From NCBI GenBank assembly GCA_003955985.1, contig CP033784.1, positions 744,001 through 808,000 of the forward strand: a DNA stretch of 64,000 nucleotides, in the 5' to 3' direction. Position numbers and translations under genes: made by a program. Shown here piece after piece: positions 27,121-35,310 of the stretch; positions within the stretch are counted from its first letter, which is position 1; each line of letters starts with the position of its first letter. The stretch is from Corynebacterium jeikeium. GTDB taxonomy: Bacteria; Actinomycetota; Actinomycetes; Mycobacteriales; Mycobacteriaceae. The notes under the pieces were generated by a model that saw only the letters and a program-made list of their open reading frames with translations, did no database searches and was not told the DNA's origin.

Positions 27121-27151
27121 GTCGTTAAGCTGATTTTGCATGCTTGACGAC
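27121..27151. repeat. Inverted pair of the GTCGTNAAGC motif
   Basis: GTCGTTAAGC (27121-27130) and GCTTGACGAC (27142-27151) face each other over 11 bp, starting 2 bp behind the stop codon of the CopD/CtaG-like gene. They could form a 10-bp stem with one mismatch. Confidence 0.7.
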
Positions 27152-27188
27152 GAGGATTGCCGCGACTTCGCCCCTCAACTTCATACGT

Positions 27189-27235
27189 AGCCTGTGGATA
27201 GTTGTCTTTTCGACAAACTTATCCACAGGCTTTTT
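27189..27235 (+). terminator. Terminator hairpin built from two inverted DnaA-box-like sequences
   Basis: AGCCTGTGGATAGTTGTC (27189-27206) pairs with GACAAACTTATCCACAGGCT (27212-27231) with a 2-nt bulge, followed by TTTTT. The right arm holds a perfect DnaA box TTATCCACA (27219-27227); the left arm is an 8 of 9 box in opposite orientation. It can end the CopD/CtaG gene. The DnaA box may be coincidental or functional. Confidence 0.75.
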
Positions 27236-27351
27236 ATGTACCTCTTTCATTTGTTTCTCGAAGCCGGAAAAGTAATTGGCACGGCACGAATGAGACACCT
27301 TCGAATTATTCGGCCGCAGTAGGTAAACGCTTTCTTTGGGGGAGGAGCCCG

Positions 27352-27912
27352 ATGTCTGAGGCAGTTATTACCGTGGTGGGCAATGTGGTCCATCATGTGG
27401 AAAATCGAAATACCAATTCTGGGGCAAAGGTCTGCAAGTTTTCTGTGGCATCCAGCAAGTCATGGAAGGGGGAGAATGGTTGGGAGCAGTCGGAGACGTC
27501 ATATTTTGATGTTGAATGTTGGGGCAAGCTCGCCGAGAACGTGAATAACACGGTGTGGAAGGGCCAAGCCGTCATTGTCCACGGTCACGTTCGTACGGAT
27601 CGCTGGGAGGGCGATGATGGTACGAAGCATCAGCGCCAGAAGATCATTGCTAAGGCGGTAGGTCCGAATCTGCGCCGTCACCTGGCAACGGTGAAGACTA
27701 TGACTGAGAAGCCGCATGAGTCGCCGACTGGTCTTGGTGAGTCATCGACTGGGGATTCGGAAGCTTCGGTTACTGAGACAGTTGCGTCTCAGGCCGGGGC
27801 CGTGCGCACCTTCACTGCTAGTACGGGCGGCGCTGGTGAGGCGGGGAACACAGGTGCAGCTAGTTCGGAGCAGCGAGAAATGGCTGATGCAGGAGTCAGT
27901 GCGCCGTTCTAA
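27352..27912 (+). CDS. ssb: Single-stranded DNA-binding protein paralogue
   Basis: 186 residues from ATG 27352, with a strong GGAGGAG site 6 nt upstream; the frame is open earlier but shows no coding character. An OB fold covers residues 1-110: ITVVGNVVHHVENRNTNSG, SYFDVECWGKLAENVNNTVW, GQAVIVHGHVRTDRW. The C-terminal 70 residues are Ser/Thr/Ala/Gly-rich and end in DAGVSAPF; the acidic DDDIPF-like tip of the main replicative SSB is missing, so this is more likely a secondary SSB. A DnaA-box hairpin lies 115 bp upstream. Not in an obvious operon. Confidence 0.87.
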   Translation: MSEAVITVVGNVVHHVENRNTNSGAKVCKFSVASSKSWKGENGWEQSETSYFDVECWGKLAENVNNTVWKGQAVIVHGHVRTDRWEGDDGTKHQRQKIIAKAVGPNLRRHLATVKTMTEKPHESPTGLGESSTGDSEASVTETVASQAGAVRTFTASTGGAGEAGNTGAASSEQREMADAGVSAPF

Positions 27913-28197
27913 CCCAGGAGCCAGTACATCGTTGTAGAGCGGAATGAGGGGGAGCCGCTGAAAGAGCGGAAAGAGGGGAGGGGTAATTACTGCACGTGAG
28001 GTGACGCTGCTGAGAAAGGGGAGGGATCGCATACGATTCGGCAGCGTTATCTCGCAGCTAGTTTTGCTAGGAGCCTGGCAGAGATTTTGGTGGGAAAGGA
28101 TTGCGGGTACGCCCATGTAGATTGTGCCTTTTGGTTCCTATGCGTAACCTCTACAGGGATTGCTTATTTCCTTTCTACGAGGGGACGAAATTCCACC
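27913..28197. other. Purine-rich spacer and leader before ettA
   Basis: 285 bp without a gene. 27945-28020 is G/A-rich with two GGGGAGGG strings. The promoter of ettA is probably near 28140-28170, but no clear -35/-10 pair can be fixed. Confidence 0.4.
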
Positions 28198-29868
28198 ATG
28201 GGTGAGTTCATCTACCAGATGAAAAACGTGCGCAAGGCGCACGGCGATAAGGTTATTCTCGACAACGTCACCATGGCGTTTTACCCGGGCGCAAAGATCG
28301 GCGTGGTCGGTCCGAACGGCGCAGGTAAGTCGTCGATTCTGAAGATTATGGCTGGCCTTGATCAGCCGAGTAACGGTGAAGCTTTCCTGGAGCCGGGCGC
28401 CACTGTCGGCATCCTGCTGCAGGAGCCTCCGCTGAATGAGGAGAAGACCGTTCGCGGCAACGTCGAGGAGGGCCTCGGCGACATCTTCGAGAAGAAGGCT
28501 CGTTTTGAAGCCATCGCCGAGGAGATGGCCACCAATTACACCGACGAGCTCATGGAAGAAATGGGCAAGCTCCAGGAGGAGCTCGACGCCGCTGATGCTT
28601 GGGAGCTGGATTCCAAGATTGAGCAGGCAATGGATGCGCTTCGCTGCCCGCCGGCGGACGAGCCGGTTACTCACCTCTCCGGTGGTGAGCGTCGTCGTGT
28701 AGCACTGGCAAAGCTGCTGCTCTCCGAGCCGGACCTGCTGCTTCTCGACGAGCCGACTAACCACCTGGACGCCGAGTCTGTGCTGTGGCTCGAGCAGCAC
28801 CTGGCTAAGTACCCGGGTGCCGTCCTGGCCGTGACCCACGACCGTTACTTCCTGGATCACGTCGCTGGCTGGATCTGTGAGGTCGACCGCGGCAAGCTCT
28901 ACCCGTACGAGGGCAATTACTCGACTTACCTGGAGAAGAAGGCTGAGCGCCTCGAGGTTGCAGGTAAGAAGGACGCCAAGCTGCAGAAGCGCCTGAAGGA
29001 CGAGCTGGCGTGGGTCCGCTCGGGTCAGAAGGCTCGCCAGGCCAAGAACAAGGCCCGTCTGGAGCGCTACGAGCAGATGGTGGAGGAAGCCGAGCAGTAC
29101 AAGAAGCTCGACTTCGAAGAGATCCAGATTCCGACCCCGCCGCGCCTGGGTAACCAGGTTGTTGAGGTCAAGGACCTGGAGAAGGGCTTCGATGGCCGCG
29201 TCCTGATTAAGGACCTGTCGTTCACCCTGCCGCGTAACGGCATCGTCGGTGTGATTGGCCCGAACGGTGTGGGTAAGTCCACCCTGTTCAAGACCATCGT
29301 GGGTCTGGAGCAGCCGGATTCCGGTGAGGTCAAGGTCGGTCAGACTGTTCAGCTCAGCTACGTTGACCAGGGTCGTGAAAACATCGATCCGGAAAAGACC
29401 GTCTGGGAGGTTGTCTCTGATGGTCTCGACTACATCGTGGTCGGCCAGAACGAGATGCCGTCTCGTGCGTACCTGTCTGCATTCGGTTTCAAGGGTGCGG
29501 ACCAGCAGAAGCCGTCGAAGGTTCTCTCCGGTGGTGAGCGCAACCGTCTGAACCTCGCGCTGACCCTGAAGCAGGGCGGTAACCTGATCCTCCTGGATGA
29601 GCCGACTAACGACCTTGACGTCGAAACCCTGTCTTCGCTGGAAAACGCACTGCAGAACTTCCCGGGCTGTGCCGTGGTCATTTCCCACGACCGTTGGTTC
29701 CTGGACCGCACCTGTACCCACATCCTCGCATGGGAAGGCAACTTCGAAGAGGGCAAGTGGTTCTGGTTCGAGGGCAACTTCGAGGGCTACGAGAAGAACA
29801 AGATTGAGCGTTACGGCGAGGAGGCTGCACGCCCGTCGCGCGTCACGCACCGTCGCCTGACCCGATAA
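28198..29868 (+). CDS. ettA: Energy-dependent translational throttle protein EttA (ABC-F ATPase)
   Basis: 556 residues from ATG 28198 (MGEFIYQMKNV), matching the family length (E. coli EttA 555). Soluble ABC-F protein that binds the ribosomal E site and gates elongation by energy state. Two ATPase domains: Walker A GPNGAGKSS (about residue 40) and GPNGVGKST (about 357); signatures LSGGERRRVALAKLL and LSGGERNRLNLALTL; Walker B LLLLDEPTNHLD and LILLDEPTNDLD. Between the first domain's halves sits the arm, and between the domains the linker KDELAWVRSGQKARQAKNKA typical of EttA. No membrane segments. Codon use is strongly biased, as in highly expressed genes. Confidence 0.95.
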   Translation: MGEFIYQMKNVRKAHGDKVILDNVTMAFYPGAKIGVVGPNGAGKSSILKIMAGLDQPSNGEAFLEPGATVGILLQEPPLNEEKTVRGNVEEGLGDIFEKKARFEAIAEEMATNYTDELMEEMGKLQEELDAADAWELDSKIEQAMDALRCPPADEPVTHLSGGERRRVALAKLLLSEPDLLLLDEPTNHLDAESVLWLEQHLAKYPGAVLAVTHDRYFLDHVAGWICEVDRGKLYPYEGNYSTYLEKKAERLEVAGKKDAKLQKRLKDELAWVRSGQKARQAKNKARLERYEQMVEEAEQYKKLDFEEIQIPTPPRLGNQVVEVKDLEKGFDGRVLIKDLSFTLPRNGIVGVIGPNGVGKSTLFKTIVGLEQPDSGEVKVGQTVQLSYVDQGRENIDPEKTVWEVVSDGLDYIVVGQNEMPSRAYLSAFGFKGADQQKPSKVLSGGERNRLNLALTLKQGGNLILLDEPTNDLDVETLSSLENALQNFPGCAVVISHDRWFLDRTCTHILAWEGNFEEGKWFWFEGNFEGYEKNKIERYGEEAARPSRVTHRRLTR

Positions 29869-29990
29869 TCTGTTTCGCGCGAATCTGATTTTTGCCAACG
29901 GCAAAGTCCGGAACCTTGTGGACTGGCTCGCACCAGTGCACAGGTCCCGGGCTTTCGCGTATTCGCAGGCTCGTAGCTCCAGAAAACGCC

Positions 29991-29996
29991 TATAGT
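29991..29996 (+). promoter_or_regulatory. -10 element of the thioesterase gene (leaderless)
   Basis: TATAGT with a 7-nt gap to ATG 30004; no ribosome-binding site in the gap. Confidence 0.5.
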
Positions 29997-30003
29997 TCTG
30001 GGT

Positions 30004-30447
30004 ATGACTGAATCAGCACCATTTCGTACCAACGTCGCTATCCGCTGGTCTGATTTCGATCAGTATGGCCACGCCAACAACACCGCTTTCCTGGAATACG
30101 CCCAGCAGGCTCGTCTGGACTTTGTGATGCGCGGTCTCGGCGGCGGGGCAGGGATGCCTGCGGCAGTGGTGCGTCGCCTGGAGATTGACTACGTCCGCGC
30201 TATTTTGCCGGACACCCAGGAAGTTGTGGTTGAGACCGAGATCATCAACTTCGGTCGCACCTCTTTCACACTTCGCCAGACAATCTCCGACCAGCATGAT
30301 CACATCGTTGCTGTGCTCGAAACCGTGATGGTGATGTTTGATCTCAAGACTGCGAAGGCAGTCGAGCTCTCCCCGTCTGCCCGCCGTGAACTGGAGCGTT
30401 TTGCAGCTCCCGCAATCGAAGACAACAAGGAAGACCAGGACAAGTAA
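30004..30447 (+). CDS. Hot-dog-fold acyl-CoA thioesterase (YbgC/4HBT type)
   Basis: 147 residues. It contains the 4-hydroxybenzoyl-CoA thioesterase motif RWSDFDQYGHANNTAFLEYA (about residues 14-33) with the catalytic Asp, then RLDFVMRGLG, and a second strand region RLEIDYVRAILPDTQEVVVE. It hydrolyses acyl-CoA thioesters; the true substrate is unknown. It lies 6 bp upstream of the next gene, forming a two-gene operon, and is read from a leaderless start (TATAGT, 7-nt gap). Confidence 0.88.
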   Translation: MTESAPFRTNVAIRWSDFDQYGHANNTAFLEYAQQARLDFVMRGLGGGAGMPAAVVRRLEIDYVRAILPDTQEVVVETEIINFGRTSFTLRQTISDQHDHIVAVLETVMVMFDLKTAKAVELSPSARRELERFAAPAIEDNKEDQDK

Positions 30448-30453
30448 TTCGCC

Positions 30454-31257
30454 GTGACCACTTCTCATCCCGCTGCCGAGCTGACCTTTGGCACTCCCGA
30501 TGCCCTGAAGAATCTGGGTGTCCTGGCCCATAAGGCCTACGCCCTCGACGAGAGCACGTTGCTACGCATCCGAGCACGTAAGACCGCCGCCGCTGGTATC
30601 AGTTCCTCGTCGGCACCTAACGCTGCGCCCGCAATGTCGCAGGTATGGGTGAAGACCCCAATCGGCCCGCTCGCCATGCGCACGATTGCGCTGCACGCGC
30701 TTCCCGACGACATCATCGTCACCGCCGCGGAGATTAAAGACATCGCAGTGCGTGCCTTTGCGCAGGCAAAAACTGCTGAGGACGAAGAGGAGAAAGAAGC
30801 TTCGCTCACCGCGATGCCATACCGCGTGCATGCGCAGTCGGCGTCCTCCTGGCCGGGATTCCTGCCAGTGCCGGAAGGATGGCAGGTTGTCGACTATGTT
30901 CCAGCGACTGCTTTCCGGACTCTCGAGAAGCAGGGGCGCGCGGTCGCCGTCGAATCTTCCGGCCCGATGGGCATGCCACCGTCTCTGCTGGACCAAAAGG
31001 TTCTCACTGTCAGCGGCGGTACCGGTGAAGCCACTGTTGATACAGGGGAGGGGCAGTCGCAGGCGACGTCGAAAAGCGTCGTGGACGTGACCATGCGGGA
31101 CGTGTTTGCGCTGTGCACGATGGGCTTCATCCCGGAGCAACCGGATGAAAAAGAGCCGGTGCGCGTGTCCGCAAAGGGACGGTGGCACCGGCTGGATGGG
31201 CGGTTTGGCTCGATCTTTACGCTCGAGTCCTTTGGCGTACTGCCGCTGCTGAACTAG
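30454..31257 (+). CDS. Conserved hypothetical protein of Corynebacteriales
   Basis: 267 residues from GTG 30454, 6 bp behind the thioesterase stop and thus co-transcribed. No signal peptide or membrane helix. Recognisable parts are LGVLAHKAYALDESTLLRIR near residue 20, QVWVKTPIGPLAMRTIAL near 65, an acidic patch EDEEEKEA near 115, SWPGFLPVPEGWQVVDYVPA near 135 and the C-terminal RWHRLDGRFGSIFTLESFGV. These look like blocks of an actinobacteria-specific family that I know only as hypothetical. The constant pairing with a thioesterase is the only functional hint. Confidence 0.75.
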   Translation: MTTSHPAAELTFGTPDALKNLGVLAHKAYALDESTLLRIRARKTAAAGISSSSAPNAAPAMSQVWVKTPIGPLAMRTIALHALPDDIIVTAAEIKDIAVRAFAQAKTAEDEEEKEASLTAMPYRVHAQSASSWPGFLPVPEGWQVVDYVPATAFRTLEKQGRAVAVESSGPMGMPPSLLDQKVLTVSGGTGEATVDTGEGQSQATSKSVVDVTMRDVFALCTMGFIPEQPDEKEPVRVSAKGRWHRLDGRFGSIFTLESFGVLPLLN

Positions 31258-31275
31258 CGGCGCAGGGCCTAATTC

Positions 31276-31674
31276 CTACTGGGCGTCGAAGCGGTTGATG
31301 AGCATGTCAGCAACCTGCACCATGTGGTTCCACATGGCTTCGCGCTGGGGGCGGGGGAGCTCGTCATCGGAAATGTCTGCGAGTGAGGCGCTCATGATTT
31401 CCAGCCAGCGGTCGCGTTCGGCCTCGCCGATGGAAAACGGCATGTGGCGCATGCGCAGGCGCGGATGACCACGCTGTTCGCTGTAGGTGTGCGGCCCGCC
31501 CCAGTACTGGACGAGAAACATACGTAGTCGATCCTCGGCGCCCTCCCAGTCATCGCTGGGGTACATCGGGCCGATGAGGTCATCGGAACGCATGCGCGTG
31601 TAAAAACCATGGACGATGCGATTGAAGACATCCTCGCCGCCGACGGAGTCAAAGAGCGTCTGAGAAGTTGTCAT
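31276..31674 (-). CDS. glbO: Truncated hemoglobin, group II (GlbO)
   Basis: 132 residues, the size of 2-on-2 globins. The family signature FYTRMRSDDLIGPMYP and WEGAEDRLRMFLVQYWGGP is visible, with proximal His in RLRMRHMPFSIGEAERDRWL and Trp in the G helix, as in mycobacterial trHbO. It binds heme and O2/NO in the cytoplasm. Convergent with the preceding gene (18 bp apart). The ATG at 31674 has TAGACT at a 7-nt gap, suggesting a leaderless mRNA. Confidence 0.93.
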   Translation of the reverse strand: MTTSQTLFDSVGGEDVFNRIVHGFYTRMRSDDLIGPMYPSDDWEGAEDRLRMFLVQYWGGPHTYSEQRGHPRLRMRHMPFSIGEAERDRWLEIMSASLADISDDELPRPQREAMWNHMVQVADMLINRFDAQ

Positions 31675-31681
31675 GGCACCA

Positions 31682-31687
31682 AGTCTA
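31682..31687 (-). promoter_or_regulatory. -10 element of glbO (leaderless)
   Basis: TAGACT on the minus strand, 7 nt before the ATG. Confidence 0.5.
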
Positions 31688-31741
31688 TCGACTTGATGCC
31701 ACGAAAACGATAACGGCCAAAGTGCCGGCCGAAATCACTTG

Positions 31742-34444
31742 TTACTTCGCGTCGAACTCGCGGGCGCGAAGAGCGAGCTTCACCAGGAACTGCTGCTCAG
31801 AGATGATGCGCTTGACCGGCGATGCAGTCTCGTCGCTGTCGAGCAGACGTTGAGCGGCTGCAATTGCCTCATCACTGATCTCCCAGGTGGGGTAGAAGCC
31901 CTCGAGCAGCGTCTGTGCCGTCTCGGATGAGAACTGCTTCCACCAGCTGTTGGCAACAGCGAAGAAGTGCTCCGACAGTGAGGTTGCCGACTGCTCCGCG
32001 TTGATGGTGGCGCGGGAGTCGTCGTCAAGCGCCTGCGCGAGCACTGCACCCGAGCCCGGCGCGTTGAAGCCGGCCAGCAGGTGGCGAATGACAAGGTTCG
32101 ATGGGGCGTCGTCGCCGGAGACAGTCGCCTCAGCCCAGACGCGGGACTTGTTGGCGAGCGTCGGCACGGAGGCGCGGCAGGCGATGGCGGCCTGTGCGCC
32201 GAGTGCTGAATTGTCGGTCTTTTCAAGCTCTGCGATGGCCTCCTCGCCTTCGAGACCAGCGGAAACCAGAGCCTTCAAGGCGCGCCACTGCATGTCGGTG
32301 TCGACAGTGACAGCGGGGAAGCCAGCCTTGTCGGCGTCGCCGGCGTAGATGGCGCGCAGTGCGTCGGCGACGTCGCTATTCGACGAGCCCACGGTAGCCA
32401 GAGCGTTAACGAAAACCAGGGCGCGGTCGGCGTCGGTTTCCTTCTTCGCGTAGTCCAACAGACCCTGAGCCAGCAGATCGCGGCCGGTGGACTCGGCCCA
32501 CTGAGGATCGGCGTAGACGTTGACGGCGCTGACCGCCTGAGCGATGACGCGCTCCAAGACGGAGAGCTTATCCTCGCCCGGGATGCCGCGAAGCACCAGG
32601 TTGACGAAGTCGCGAGCGCGCATCTGGCCTGCGCGAACCATCTGCCAGGTGGCGGACCAGCACAGTGTGCGCGCCATCGAATCGGTGAAAGCGCCGATGT
32701 TGTCGATGACGGTGGCAAGCGAGCCTTCGTCCAGGCGAATCATGCTGTAGGTGAGGTCGTCGTCGTTAACCAGCACGACGTCGCCAACTGGTGTGTCGAC
32801 CAGATCTGGGACATCGGTGCGGGCACCGCGGACGTCGATTTCCACGCGCTTGGTGCGCTCAAGTACAGCGTCCGCGCCGGTGCCGCGCAGGTTGTAGATG
32901 CCCACTGCGATTCGGTGATCACGGAGTTCACCGGCACCCGGCTCGGCGCCTTCCTGCGTGACTGCGAAGGAGGTGTACTTGCCGTCCTCTTGATGGAACT
33001 CTGGCGCCAGGGTGGTGATGCCGGTGGTGGTCAGCCACTGATCGGCCCAGCCAGACAGATCGCGACCGGAGGCCTCGGAGAGCGCCTCCAACAGATCCGC
33101 GAAGGTGGCGTTGCCAAAGCGGTGGCGGGAAAAGTGAAGACGAGCACCGGCGAGGAAGGCGTCCTGACCAACGTAGGCGGCCAGCTGCTTGAGGGTGGAC
33201 GCGCCCTTGGCGTAGGTGATGCCGTCGAAGTTCTGCTCGACGGTGTCAATGTCGCTGGCATCGGCGGCAATCGGGTGCGTCGACGGCAGCTGATCCTGCT
33301 TGTAGGCCCAGGCCTTCTCTACGTTGGCGAAGGTGGTCCAGGCGTGGCTGTAATCGGAAACCTCAACCTGTGCGGCGGCAGCCGACCAGGTAGCGAAGGA
33401 CTCGTTGAGCCAGAGATCATCCCACCACTGCATGGTGACCAAATCGCCGAACCACATGTGAGCCATCTCGTGCAGGATGGTGTCGTTGCGGCGCTCGTAG
33501 AGGTAATGGGTGGGCTTGGAACGAAAGACGTACTCGTCGCGGATGGTCACGCAGCCGGCGTTTTCCATCGCACCCATGTTGTATTCCGGGCAGAAGATCT
33601 GGTCGTACTTGCCGAACGGGTAGGGCTCGCCGAAGTGCTTGGCGTAGAAGTCGAAGCCTTCCTTGGTCTCCTTGAACAGAGTGTCGGCATCGAGGTACTC
33701 GGCGATGGACTGGCGGCAGTAGATTCCTAGCGGAATGGTCAGCTCGCCGTCCGGCTGGTGCTCGGCAGGGGTTTCCGGGTGCGGTGCGACAGTGCCGGTC
33801 CACGAGTCAGTGACCTCGTGCCACGGGCCCGCACAGACTGCGACGAGGTACGTCGACAGCGGAACATCCACTGAGAAGTCGAAGGTGTCGGCCTCATTGC
33901 CGTGGACATCGGTGGTGGTGCCGGTCTTGGCTACCGAGTTGGAAATAACCTTCCAGCCCTTCGGCGCCACGACGTGGATGGAGTACGTCGCCTTCAAATC
34001 CGGCTGGTCAAAGCAGGCGAACACGCGCTTGGCATCGGCAGTTTCAAACTGCGAGTACAGGTAGGTTTCGCCATCGGCGGGATCCTGGAAGCGGTGAATG
34101 CCCTGGCCGTTATTGGTGTAACGACAGTCCGCATCGATAACGACGGTGTGGTCACCTTCGGTCAGGTCTACGTTAATGCCGGTCTCGCTGTCATAGCGAG
34201 CGGCCTCCGTGGCATCGACGCCGTCGATGGTCACACTCTTGACAACCGCATCACGCAGGTCAATAAAGGTGGAACCAGCGCGCTTCGCTTTCAGAGAAAT
34301 TGTGGTCTTGGAAGCGAATGTTGGTGCGCTGTGCTGCCCACCGACCGGTGCGGTCGTAAGGTCGAGGGAGATGTCGTAGTGGGACACCTCGAGCATGGCC
34401 GCACGGTCGGCGGCCTCGGTCCTGGTTAGGTTCGTGGAAGTCAT
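31742..34444 (-). CDS. pepN: Aminopeptidase N (M1 family zinc metallopeptidase)
   Basis: 900 residues from ATG 34444 (MTSTNLTRTEA); the frame continues upstream, but the residues there look non-coding and TACACT with a 6-nt gap marks the start as leaderless. Removes N-terminal residues from peptides in the cytoplasm. Substrate motif GAMENAG (about residue 296) and zinc site HEMAHMWFGDL...WLNESFA with the third ligand Glu 18 residues on. The C-terminal ERAP1-like helical domain is present to the end (ALRAREFDAK). A GTCGTCAAGC copy lies inside, reading LDDD in this gene. It is upstream of glbO on the same strand, 67 bp apart. Confidence 0.95.
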   Translation of the reverse strand: MTSTNLTRTEAADRAAMLEVSHYDISLDLTTAPVGGQHSAPTFASKTTISLKAKRAGSTFIDLRDAVVKSVTIDGVDATEAARYDSETGINVDLTEGDHTVVIDADCRYTNNGQGIHRFQDPADGETYLYSQFETADAKRVFACFDQPDLKATYSIHVVAPKGWKVISNSVAKTGTTTDVHGNEADTFDFSVDVPLSTYLVAVCAGPWHEVTDSWTGTVAPHPETPAEHQPDGELTIPLGIYCRQSIAEYLDADTLFKETKEGFDFYAKHFGEPYPFGKYDQIFCPEYNMGAMENAGCVTIRDEYVFRSKPTHYLYERRNDTILHEMAHMWFGDLVTMQWWDDLWLNESFATWSAAAAQVEVSDYSHAWTTFANVEKAWAYKQDQLPSTHPIAADASDIDTVEQNFDGITYAKGASTLKQLAAYVGQDAFLAGARLHFSRHRFGNATFADLLEALSEASGRDLSGWADQWLTTTGITTLAPEFHQEDGKYTSFAVTQEGAEPGAGELRDHRIAVGIYNLRGTGADAVLERTKRVEIDVRGARTDVPDLVDTPVGDVVLVNDDDLTYSMIRLDEGSLATVIDNIGAFTDSMARTLCWSATWQMVRAGQMRARDFVNLVLRGIPGEDKLSVLERVIAQAVSAVNVYADPQWAESTGRDLLAQGLLDYAKKETDADRALVFVNALATVGSSNSDVADALRAIYAGDADKAGFPAVTVDTDMQWRALKALVSAGLEGEEAIAELEKTDNSALGAQAAIACRASVPTLANKSRVWAEATVSGDDAPSNLVIRHLLAGFNAPGSGAVLAQALDDDSRATINAEQSATSLSEHFFAVANSWWKQFSSETAQTLLEGFYPTWEISDEAIAAAQRLLDSDETASPVKRIISEQQFLVKLALRAREFDAK

Positions 34445-34450
34445 GCGACA

Positions 34451-34456
34451 AGTGTA
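34451..34456 (-). promoter_or_regulatory. -10 element of pepN (leaderless)
   Basis: TACACT on the minus strand, 6 nt before the ATG at 34444. Confidence 0.5.
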
Positions 34457-34536
34457 ACCACGACCCCGGATTGGGAATCGGGCAGTAGCGTGGTGGGCGG
34501 GGTGACCTCGACTTCCTCGCTCATTGCGTGTCGATT

Positions 34537-34571
34537 CGGGCGGTCGATTGGCGGTCGATTGGCGGTCGATT
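34537..34571. repeat. Three tandem copies of GGCGGTCGATT
   Basis: The 11-mer GGCGGTCGATT is repeated three times head to tail between pepN and the SMI1/KNR4 gene, about 60 bp before the latter's start. It could be a binding site array or a slippage product. Confidence 0.7.
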
Positions 34572-34618
34572 GAGCGAGATTTTGGCTTCTTTGGCATGCG
34601 AGCAAAGCCGAACGTGAA

Positions 34619-34624
34619 TACACT
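34619..34624 (+). promoter_or_regulatory. -10 element of the SMI1/KNR4 gene (leaderless)
   Basis: TACACT with a 7-nt gap to ATG 34632, nearly the same sequence as the pepN start on the other strand. Confidence 0.45.
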
Positions 34625-34631
34625 TCGTTTC

Positions 34632-35162
34632 ATGTACGAACTCAGTGATGATGCAAGCAAGGTTGAACGGGTCAACGCGGCGTGGGATCGCATTGAAGCA
34701 AAGCTTGGCGACGATGCTTTGGAGGCCCCGGCGACAGAAGCGGAACTGGATCAGCTTGAGGCTGACCTCGGAGTAAAGCTGCCAGACTACGTGCGAGCTT
34801 CGTGGCTGCGGCACGCGTCTGTGGACGGTGAGCCGTGGGACGGTGGCTGGATTGCACCGCCTAAGTCGATTCTGAATGACTACAAGCTGTGGACTCAGCT
34901 GCAGGCCGACGGCGAGTTCGATGACTTTGAAGCCGAAAGCATGGACAGCGCCGACTCGGATGGCAAGTGGTATCACGAGGCATGGATTCCACTGGTCATG
35001 GACTTCGGCGGAAACAACTACTGTCTGGACATGCGCTCGGGGAAGATGGTCTCCATGGACCACGAGGTGGGCTCGGAGTTCCTGGACTACGCCGACTGGC
35101 CTGCCTACCTGGAGGCTGCCGCTGATTCCCTGGAGGCTACGGGCTTGCCCTGGAACGGTTAG
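34632..35162 (+). CDS. SMI1/KNR4 (SUKH) family protein
   Basis: 176 residues from ATG 34632; two earlier in-frame ATGs (34524, 34596) lie before the -10 and the triple repeat, so the short form is preferred. The SUKH pattern is visible: ATEAELDQLEADLGVKLPDY near residue 37, VRASWLRHASVDGEPWDGGW, then HEAWIPLVMDFGGNNYCLDM near 120 and a C-terminal DWPAYLEAAADSLEA. In bacteria the superfamily includes immunity proteins against contact-dependent toxins, but many members are stand-alone housekeeping-like proteins. No toxin gene is nearby, so the role is open. Divergent from pepN. Confidence 0.82.
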   Translation: MYELSDDASKVERVNAAWDRIEAKLGDDALEAPATEAELDQLEADLGVKLPDYVRASWLRHASVDGEPWDGGWIAPPKSILNDYKLWTQLQADGEFDDFEAESMDSADSDGKWYHEAWIPLVMDFGGNNYCLDMRSGKMVSMDHEVGSEFLDYADWPAYLEAAADSLEATGLPWNG

Positions 35163-35310
35163 GTAGGCGATTTAGACGGCGCCCGATGGGGGAGCCAGTT
35201 AACACCAGGTCCGGTAGAACTTCGGACCCATCCGAATTCATGAATGCGAGCCGAAAAAATCCGCCCTATAGTCGTTGATAAGTCAATCAATGCTTTAGGA
35301 GGACTTTCAC

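Noticed and set aside
27965..28030. Two GGGGAGGG strings, similar to E. coli KOPS (GGGNAGGG)
   Set aside because: They lie in a purine-rich stretch where such strings are expected by chance, and the corynebacterial KOPS sequence is not known to me.
28138..29904. 588-codon minus-strand frame opposite ettA
   Set aside because: Mirror of a strongly codon-biased gene; no start context and no recognisable domains.
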